Positions 6,398-10,994 of a DNA stretch of 10,994 nt are shown here, one piece after another. The DNA comes from Phycisphaerales bacterium. Its GTDB lineage: Bacteria; Planctomycetota; Phycisphaerae; Phycisphaerales; SM1A02. The position numbers and the translations under genes are program-made. Every line of letters begins with the position of its first letter. Positions within the stretch are counted from its first letter, which is position 1. The notes beneath the pieces are model-generated. The model worked only from the letters and a program-made list of their open reading frames with translations. It was not told the DNA's origin and ran no database searches. The DNA is taken from positions 1-10,994 of the forward strand of contig SLDM01000202.1 in the NCBI GenBank assembly GCA_007125255.1, written 5' to 3'.

Positions 6398-7047
6398 ACC
6401 TCGATGATCGGAACAACCCGGCGGAGCCGGATCGCCGGAGCACGCCGCGCACCGATCCGCAGCGCACGGCCCACCACGACCTGATCTTCGCGTTCGCCCG
6501 GGCCAGTGAGCAGCACGATGCGGATGTCGGCGGTCACCTGCACCACATTCGCGCGATCGTCGAGCTGATCGCATTGGAGCTTGGCTTCACCGACAGCGAC
6601 GCGGAAGATCTCGGCTACGACGCGATGCTGCACGATGTCGGCAAACTGCACGTGCCGGCTGACGTGTTGAACAAGCGCGAAGAGCTGACCGACGATGAGC
6701 GGCGGCTGATTCAGTCGCACACGACCCATGGCGAGGCGATGCTTCAGCAGAAGCCCGGCACGAGCCGGGCGGCGCGCATTGCCCGATCGCACCACGAATC
6801 GTGGGATGGCGCGGGCTACCCGGATGGACTCACGGGCGAAATGATCCCCCTGGAAGCGCGCATCACCGCCGCGGCGGACATGCTCGATGCGCTGCTGGCC
6901 GATCGGTCGTACAAGGACGCGTGGTCGTACGATCGCGCGATTCAGGCGGTGCTGGCCGAGCGCGGCCGGCAGCTTGATCCGCGCGTGGCCGAGGCGCTGC
7001 GCGCCTGCCACGAAGCCGGCACCCTGCGCCGCGTCTACGACGTGTGA
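6394..7047 (+). CDS. Stand-alone HD-GYP domain protein, probable cyclic di-GMP phosphodiesterase
   Basis: A 217-residue protein that is almost entirely one HD-GYP domain, a family that hydrolyses cyclic di-GMP (some members cleave related dinucleotides) with a two- or three-metal centre. The signature is complete: H48 in GGHLHH, HDVGK (H80, D81, K84), H109 and H112 in SHTTHG, HHESWDGAGYP (133-143, GYP 141-143), and AADMLDAL with D162. About 25 polar residues precede the domain, with no receiver, GAF or membrane segment, so any input must come through another protein or through expression. AGAGG (6382-6386) stands 7 nt before the ATG, and the start overlaps the isomerase stop by 4 bp, so the two genes are probably one operon. 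Confidence 0.92.
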   Translation: MNLDDRNNPAEPDRRSTPRTDPQRTAHHDLIFAFARASEQHDADVGGHLHHIRAIVELIALELGFTDSDAEDLGYDAMLHDVGKLHVPADVLNKREELTDDERRLIQSHTTHGEAMLQQKPGTSRAARIARSHHESWDGAGYPDGLTGEMIPLEARITAAADMLDALLADRSYKDAWSYDRAIQAVLAERGRQLDPRVAEALRACHEAGTLRRVYDV

Positions 7048-7067
7048 ATCTTGCGCCTGTTCCACGT

Positions 7068-7094
7068 GGCGCGTGACACAGATGGTGTCGCGCC
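7068..7094 (+). promoter_or_regulatory. Inverted repeat between the HD-GYP and mgtE genes; hairpin or operator
   Basis: GGCGCG (7068-7073) pairs with CGCGCC (7089-7094) and ACAC (7076-7079) with GTGT (7085-7088), leaving a 2-nt bulge and a 5-nt loop. Read as DNA without a bulge it is GCGTGACAC, 5 bp, GTGTCGCGC: half-sites with one mismatch. There is no T-tract, so it is a weak terminator candidate for the HD-GYP gene. It overlaps the proposed mgtE -35 box, which favours a protein-binding site. Confidence 0.5.
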
Positions 7095-7102
7095 GATATG
7101 CT
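7073..7102 (+). promoter_or_regulatory. Candidate mgtE promoter
   Basis: GTGACA (7073-7078, five of six to the -35 consensus) and TATGCT (7097-7102, four of six to the -10) are 18 bp apart. The start site would fall near 7109, leaving a leader of only about 38 nt before the ATG at 7147, too short for an M-box magnesium riboswitch. Confidence 0.4.
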
Positions 7103-7146
7103 GCTGGTGAACTTGTTTCACCCCTGCGCGATTGATGGGAGGCACC

Positions 7147-8559
7147 ATGGCGTCCAATGGCGACAAACCCCAGGTCAGCATGCTCCTGGCCGCGGAGATT
7201 GCGGAACTGCTGGACAAGAAACGCACCGTTGAAGCGCGGGATGCGCTGGTTGACATGCATCCGTCGGAAGTGGCGGAGTTGCTGGTCGAGCTGGAGTCGC
7301 AGCAGCGGGCCATGGCCTTCCGCATTCTGCCGCGCGACATCGCGGCGGAGGTCTTTACGGAACTCTCCTCCGATCTGCAGGATCAACTGACGGAAGAGCT
7401 GACCAACGAGCAGCTCGCGCAGATGTTCAACGAGATGGAGCCGGATGACCGCGCGGAACTCTTCGATGAAATGCCCGGCCAGCTCGTGACGCAACTGTTG
7501 AGCATGATGCGACCGGAGGAACGCCGCAGCACGCAGGTCATTCTGAACTACCCGCCGGACAGCGTCGGCCGCCTGATGACGCCCGAGTTCATCTCGCTGC
7601 GGCCGGAGTGGACGGTCGAGCAGGCATTCGAGTACATCCGGACGCGCGGCGAAGAGGCGGAAACGGTCCACGTTCTCTTCGTGGTCGATGATCGTGGCCG
7701 TCTGATCGACGATATTCTCATCCGGGAACTGCTGCTCGCCGATCCCGGCGCGACGGTGGAATCGATCATGGATGACAGCGCGATCTGGCTGAACGCGCGC
7801 GATGATCGCGAGGAAGCGGTGCGCATGATGGATCGGTACGACGTCTCGGTGCTCCCGGTCGTCGACCGCGACCACGTGCTCGTCGGCATCGTCACCTTCG
7901 ACGACGTGGCGGACGTGGCGGAAGAGGAAACCACGGAAGACATTCACAAGTCTGCGGCGGTCGCGCCGTTGACCGAGCCGTATCTGGATTCATCGTTGTG
8001 GACGATGTTCAAGAAGCGCGGCGGCTGGCTGGCCGTTCTCTTCCTCGGCCAGATGCTCACTGCCACCGCGATGGAGCGCTTTGAAGGCCAGCTTGAGGCG
8101 GTCATTGTGTTGGCCATCTTTATCCCGCTCATTATCTCCAGTGGCGGCAACAGCGGATCGCAAGCCACAAGCTTGATCATACGAGCCATGGCCGTGGGCG
8201 AAGTGACGCTCCGGGACTGGTGGCGGGTGATGCGACGGGAAGTCCTCGTCGGCCTGACGCTGGGCATTTTTCTCGCGATCATCGGGCTGGTGCGCGTGAT
8301 CCTCTGGCAGTGGCTCGGCTTCTACGACTACGGGTTGGAGTATGCCCTGATCGCCCTCACCGTTGCCGTCGCGCTGATCGGCGTCGTCACTTGGGGCTCG
8401 CTGGCGGGCAGCATGCTTCCCTTCCTGCTGCGGAAGTTGAACCTCGATCCCGCGACGAGTTCCGCACCGTTCGTCGCCACTCTCGTGGACGTCACCGGGC
8501 TGCTGATCTACTTCTACGCGGCGATGCTTATCCTGCGGCCGGTGGTGAGCGGCGGGTGA
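7147..8559 (+). CDS. mgtE: Magnesium transporter MgtE
   Basis: A 470-residue Mg2+ channel of the inner membrane. Order: N-terminal helical MgtE_N domain (about 25-130, rich in repeats of the EVAELL type), two CBS domains (about 135-257, ending GIVTFDDV), a plug helix, and a five-helix membrane domain (about 292-465). The family signature ISSGGNSGSQATSL (330-343) and LNLDPATSSAPFVATLVDVT (431-450), with D434 at the position of the conserved pore aspartate, are present. The N and CBS domains are known to sense cytosolic Mg2+ and close the channel. The ATG at 7147 is preferred over 7132 (TTG) and 7135 because GGGAGG (7137-7142) lies 4 nt upstream of it. Length and domains match a full-size protein. 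It appears to be its own transcription unit. Confidence 0.96.
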   Translation: MASNGDKPQVSMLLAAEIAELLDKKRTVEARDALVDMHPSEVAELLVELESQQRAMAFRILPRDIAAEVFTELSSDLQDQLTEELTNEQLAQMFNEMEPDDRAELFDEMPGQLVTQLLSMMRPEERRSTQVILNYPPDSVGRLMTPEFISLRPEWTVEQAFEYIRTRGEEAETVHVLFVVDDRGRLIDDILIRELLLADPGATVESIMDDSAIWLNARDDREEAVRMMDRYDVSVLPVVDRDHVLVGIVTFDDVADVAEEETTEDIHKSAAVAPLTEPYLDSSLWTMFKKRGGWLAVLFLGQMLTATAMERFEGQLEAVIVLAIFIPLIISSGGNSGSQATSLIIRAMAVGEVTLRDWWRVMRREVLVGLTLGIFLAIIGLVRVILWQWLGFYDYGLEYALIALTVAVALIGVVTWGSLAGSMLPFLLRKLNLDPATSSAPFVATLVDVTGLLIYFYAAMLILRPVVSGG

Positions 8560-8618
8560 GCTCTTGTCGGCGGCCTGTGGATGACCTGTCAATTCATTTC
8601 CTCCCCCCGCACAACGAC

Positions 8619-8624
8619 TACAAT
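8619..8624 (+). promoter_or_regulatory. -10 box TACAAT upstream of dnaE
   Basis: TACAAT matches the -10 consensus at five of six positions. The -35 is poor (TTTCCT at 8597-8602 with a 16-bp spacer is the best I find). The predicted leader is about 70 nt. The 140-bp gap after mgtE contains no clear terminator. Confidence 0.4.
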
Positions 8625-8699
8625 GTCGGTAGAGCATGATCTGGGGCTTTCCTCCCCCTTCACTGCCGACCGAACCACAAGATATGGGGTACATCGCGC

Positions 8700-10994
8700 A
8701 TGGCTGCCACGCCCGCTTTTGCACATCTGCACCTGCACACCGAGTACTCCCTTCTGGACGGCGGGAACAAGATCTCCGCGCTGATCAGCCGCGTGAAGGA
8801 GCTCGGCATGGATGCCGTGGCGATGACCGACCACGGCAACATGTACGGCGCGATCGAGTTCTACACCAAGGCGCGGGAAGCCGGGGTGAAGCCGATTCTC
8901 GGCATCGAGGCGTACGTCGCCCCGGAGGATCGACGCGTCAAGCGCTCCACCGGTGTCGCCGATGGCGGTTTCCACCTGGTTCTCCTGGCCGAGAACAACA
9001 CCGGCTGGCAGCACCTGCTCAAGCTCACCTCCGACGCGTTCCGCGAGGGGTTCTACTACAAGCCGCGCATGGACAAGTCCACCCTCACGCAGTGGGGCGA
9101 TGGCCTGATCGCCATCAACGGTCACCTCGGAAGCTCGATCGCGCATTACCTCACGCAGTACGTGCAGACGAACAACGACAAGCACTGGAAGGAAGCGATC
9201 GAGGAGGCCACGTGGCACGCCCGGACGTTCAAGCCCAATGAGCGGGGAGAGCCGCGGTTCTTTCTCGAGCTGCAGCGTCACGACACGCCGGAGCAGGATC
9301 GCATCAACCCTCTGCTGGTGAAGCTCGCCCGGGAACTCGATCTGCCGCTCGTCTGTGACAACGATGCTCACTTTCTCCGGGCGGAGGACTGGGATACGCA
9401 CGACTCGCTCTGCTGCATCTCGATGGGCAAGCTGAAGGAGGAAGAGAACCGGCTCCACTATCCGAAGAAGCTCTACGTCACCAGCCCCGGGGAAATGGCG
9501 GAACGCTTCGACGATCTGCCCGAGGCGGTGGAGAACTCCGCGAAGATCGCGGCCCGCTGCAACGTCGAACTGGACTTCACCGCCAACCACGCCCCGGTCG
9601 TGCAGGTCGTCAAGCAGGAGAGCGCAAAGGCAACCGGCGATGATGATGTCACTGATGTCGAAGCCCACCCGCGCGGCTCCACCGAGTGGTTCAAGGCGTT
9701 CTGCGCCCGGTATGAACTGCTTCCCTTTGACGCAGAGAAGAATCCCGACCTCGACCAGGCGCAGCTCAAGGATGACTGCGACGCGGCCTTGCGCGAACTC
9801 TGCGAAGCGGGACTGATCTGGCGGTACGGCGAGAAGGGCATCACCGATGAGATCCGCGCGCGGCTCGAACGTGAGCTCAAGATCCTGGCGGACAAGCTCA
9901 TCAGCGCGTACTTCCTCATCTGCTGGGATTTCGTCAAGTGGGCGCGGCAGCACGGCATCCCCGCCTCGGCCCGCGGCTCCGGTGTCGGCACCATGGTCGG
10001 GTACGTGCTCGGACTTTCCAATGCGTGTCCGGTGCACTACGGGCTGCTGTTCGAACGTTTCACCGATCCCGACCGCAGCGAATACCCCGATATCGATATC
10101 GACATCTGCCAGGACGGCCGCGCGGAGGTGATCGAACACGTCCGGCAGAAGTACGGCCACGTGGCCCAGATCATCACCTTCGGCCGGCTCAAGGCCAAGG
10201 CCGCGATCAAGGACGTCGCCCGCGTCATGGGCCTCACGCCCGGGGACGGCCAGCGGCTCGCGAACCTCGTGCCGAACGAACTCAATATCACGCTCGATGC
10301 GGCCCTCGAAAAGGATCCGGATTTCAAGCAGGAATACGAGGGCAATCCGGTTTCGCGGAAAGTGATCGATACTGCGCGGGCGCTGGAAAACCACGCGCGG
10401 CACGCCGGAATCCACGCCGCCGGCGCGGTCATCGCCACCCAACCGCTGGACAACATCGTCCCCCTCTGCAAAGCCAGCGGATCGGACGACATCGTCACGC
10501 AGTGGGACGGCCCGACGTGTGAGAAAGTCGGCCTGCTCAAGATGGACTTTCTGGGTCTGCGCACGCTCAGCACGATCGAGCGGGCCAAGGACCTCATCAA
10601 GCAATCACTGCCGGAAGAAGCGATCTGGGACGCGGTCGGACGGGGTGATGATTTCACGCGCGCGGAAGCGGACCGCGGGCCACACCCGCTCGATCTTGAA
10701 CGACTGCATTACACCGATCCGAACGTGCTCGGTCTCTTCCAGCGGGCGGACACGGCGGGGATTTTCCAGTTTGAGTCCGGCGGCATGCGCAAGCTGCTGC
10801 AGGAAATGAAGCCCGACCGTCTGGAAGATCTCATCGCCGCCAACGCGCTCTTCCGGCCCGGCCCGATGGATCTCATCCCCGACTACTGCCTGCGCAAGCA
10901 CGGCCGGCAGGACGTCCCGAAAGTTCACCCGATCGTCGACCAGTTCACCGACGAGACCTACGGCATCATGGTCTACCAGGAACAGGTCATGCAG
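8700..10994 (+). CDS. dnaE: DNA polymerase III alpha subunit, N-terminal 765 residues (cut by window end)
   Basis: The replicative polymerase subunit, open to the last base. The N-terminal PHP domain has HLHLHTEYSLLDG (9-21) and TDHGN (43-47); likely metal ligands H11, H13, D20, H45, E70, H92, D222 and H224 are all present (mapping from memory), whereas E. coli has lost several. The polymerase core has ARGSGVGT (424-431), YPDIDIDI (462-469) with catalytic D466 and D468, and MDFLGLRTL (615-623) with D616. A charged insertion lies around 303-328. The thumb and fingers are partly included; the rest of the fingers, the beta-binding motif and the OB fold (roughly 400 residues) lie beyond the window. 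GARGS-like sequence in place of GPGRGS, and DIDIC instead of DIDF, match my memory of planctomycete DnaE. The start at 8700 puts HLH at the usual distance from the N-terminus; only a weak GGGG (8686-8689) precedes it. Confidence 0.96.
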   Translation, partial: MAATPAFAHLHLHTEYSLLDGGNKISALISRVKELGMDAVAMTDHGNMYGAIEFYTKAREAGVKPILGIEAYVAPEDRRVKRSTGVADGGFHLVLLAENNTGWQHLLKLTSDAFREGFYYKPRMDKSTLTQWGDGLIAINGHLGSSIAHYLTQYVQTNNDKHWKEAIEEATWHARTFKPNERGEPRFFLELQRHDTPEQDRINPLLVKLARELDLPLVCDNDAHFLRAEDWDTHDSLCCISMGKLKEEENRLHYPKKLYVTSPGEMAERFDDLPEAVENSAKIAARCNVELDFTANHAPVVQVVKQESAKATGDDDVTDVEAHPRGSTEWFKAFCARYELLPFDAEKNPDLDQAQLKDDCDAALRELCEAGLIWRYGEKGITDEIRARLERELKILADKLISAYFLICWDFVKWARQHGIPASARGSGVGTMVGYVLGLSNACPVHYGLLFERFTDPDRSEYPDIDIDICQDGRAEVIEHVRQKYGHVAQIITFGRLKAKAAIKDVARVMGLTPGDGQRLANLVPNELNITLDAALEKDPDFKQEYEGNPVSRKVIDTARALENHARHAGIHAAGAVIATQPLDNIVPLCKASGSDDIVTQWDGPTCEKVGLLKMDFLGLRTLSTIERAKDLIKQSLPEEAIWDAVGRGDDFTRAEADRGPHPLDLERLHYTDPNVLGLFQRADTAGIFQFESGGMRKLLQEMKPDRLEDLIAANALFRPGPMDLIPDYCLRKHGRQDVPKVHPIVDQFTDETYGIMVYQEQVMQ

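Noticed and set aside
7109..7146. M-box magnesium riboswitch before mgtE
   Set aside because: The whole gap from the HD-GYP stop is 99 bp and the predicted leader about 38 nt, far shorter than an M-box, and no matching helices are seen.
6223..7947. 574-codon minus-strand open frame opposite the HD-GYP and mgtE genes
   Set aside because: It is antisense to two proteins with complete family motifs. Its product is rich in H, R, V and D as expected from GC-rich complement codons, and it has no recognisable domain.
8636..9241. 201-codon frame starting 11 nt after the dnaE -10 box
   Set aside because: It runs out of frame through the dnaE PHP domain and has no motif. The position after TACAAT is intriguing but a 606-bp overlap with dnaE is not credible.
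8589..10604. 671-codon minus-strand open frame opposite dnaE
   Set aside because: It lies across dnaE, whose motifs are intact. The protein has the biased composition of a shadow frame and no known motif.

Overview
The window reads as ordinary chromosomal DNA from a GC-rich bacterium, most likely a planctomycete and perhaps of the Phycisphaerae. Three things point there: the replicative polymerase carries motif variants I associate with planctomycete DnaE; the minus-strand membrane protein has a four-cysteine zinc ribbon set between two membrane helices, a layout I remember as common there; and the gene order is loose, mixing unrelated housekeeping genes with few operons. The assignment is an inference from recalled family features, not from a database search.

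Layout from left to right. A RecQ helicase (14-2260, plus strand, start near the window edge) with RQC, HRDC and a C-terminal helix-turn-helix domain. It ends inside an 8-bp tandem repeat that opens a 394-bp gene-free stretch built from nested repeats (about 2234-2561). Converging on this stretch from the right is a minus-strand gene (4130-2655) for an uncharacterised two-helix zinc-ribbon membrane protein. A G-rich divergent spacer (4131-4386) separates it from a MoxR-type AAA+ ATPase (4387-5403). After a GC hairpin and a good -10 box come a TIM-barrel sugar phosphate isomerase/epimerase-like protein (5525-6397) and, overlapping it by 4 bp, a stand-alone HD-GYP protein (6394-7047). Then follow an MgtE magnesium channel (7147-8559) and the first 765 codons of dnaE (8700 to the window end).

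The genes do not form one pathway: recQ and dnaE serve DNA repair and replication, mgtE serves Mg2+ uptake, the HD-GYP protein probably serves cyclic-di-nucleotide signalling, and MoxR is a chaperone-like ATPase. The only clear translational coupling is isomerase to HD-GYP.

I found no CRISPR array, tRNA, rRNA, transposase, phage gene or defence cassette. The most unusual structure is the recQ downstream region. Two 8-bp arrays lie in opposite orientation and could pair over about 40 bp, and each is oriented so that translation coming out of its neighbouring gene meets stop codons in all three frames. Other points worth checking are a six-run G-quadruplex motif upstream of moxR, two promoter boxes placed so that the transcripts would be leaderless, and an operator-like inverted repeat on the mgtE promoter.
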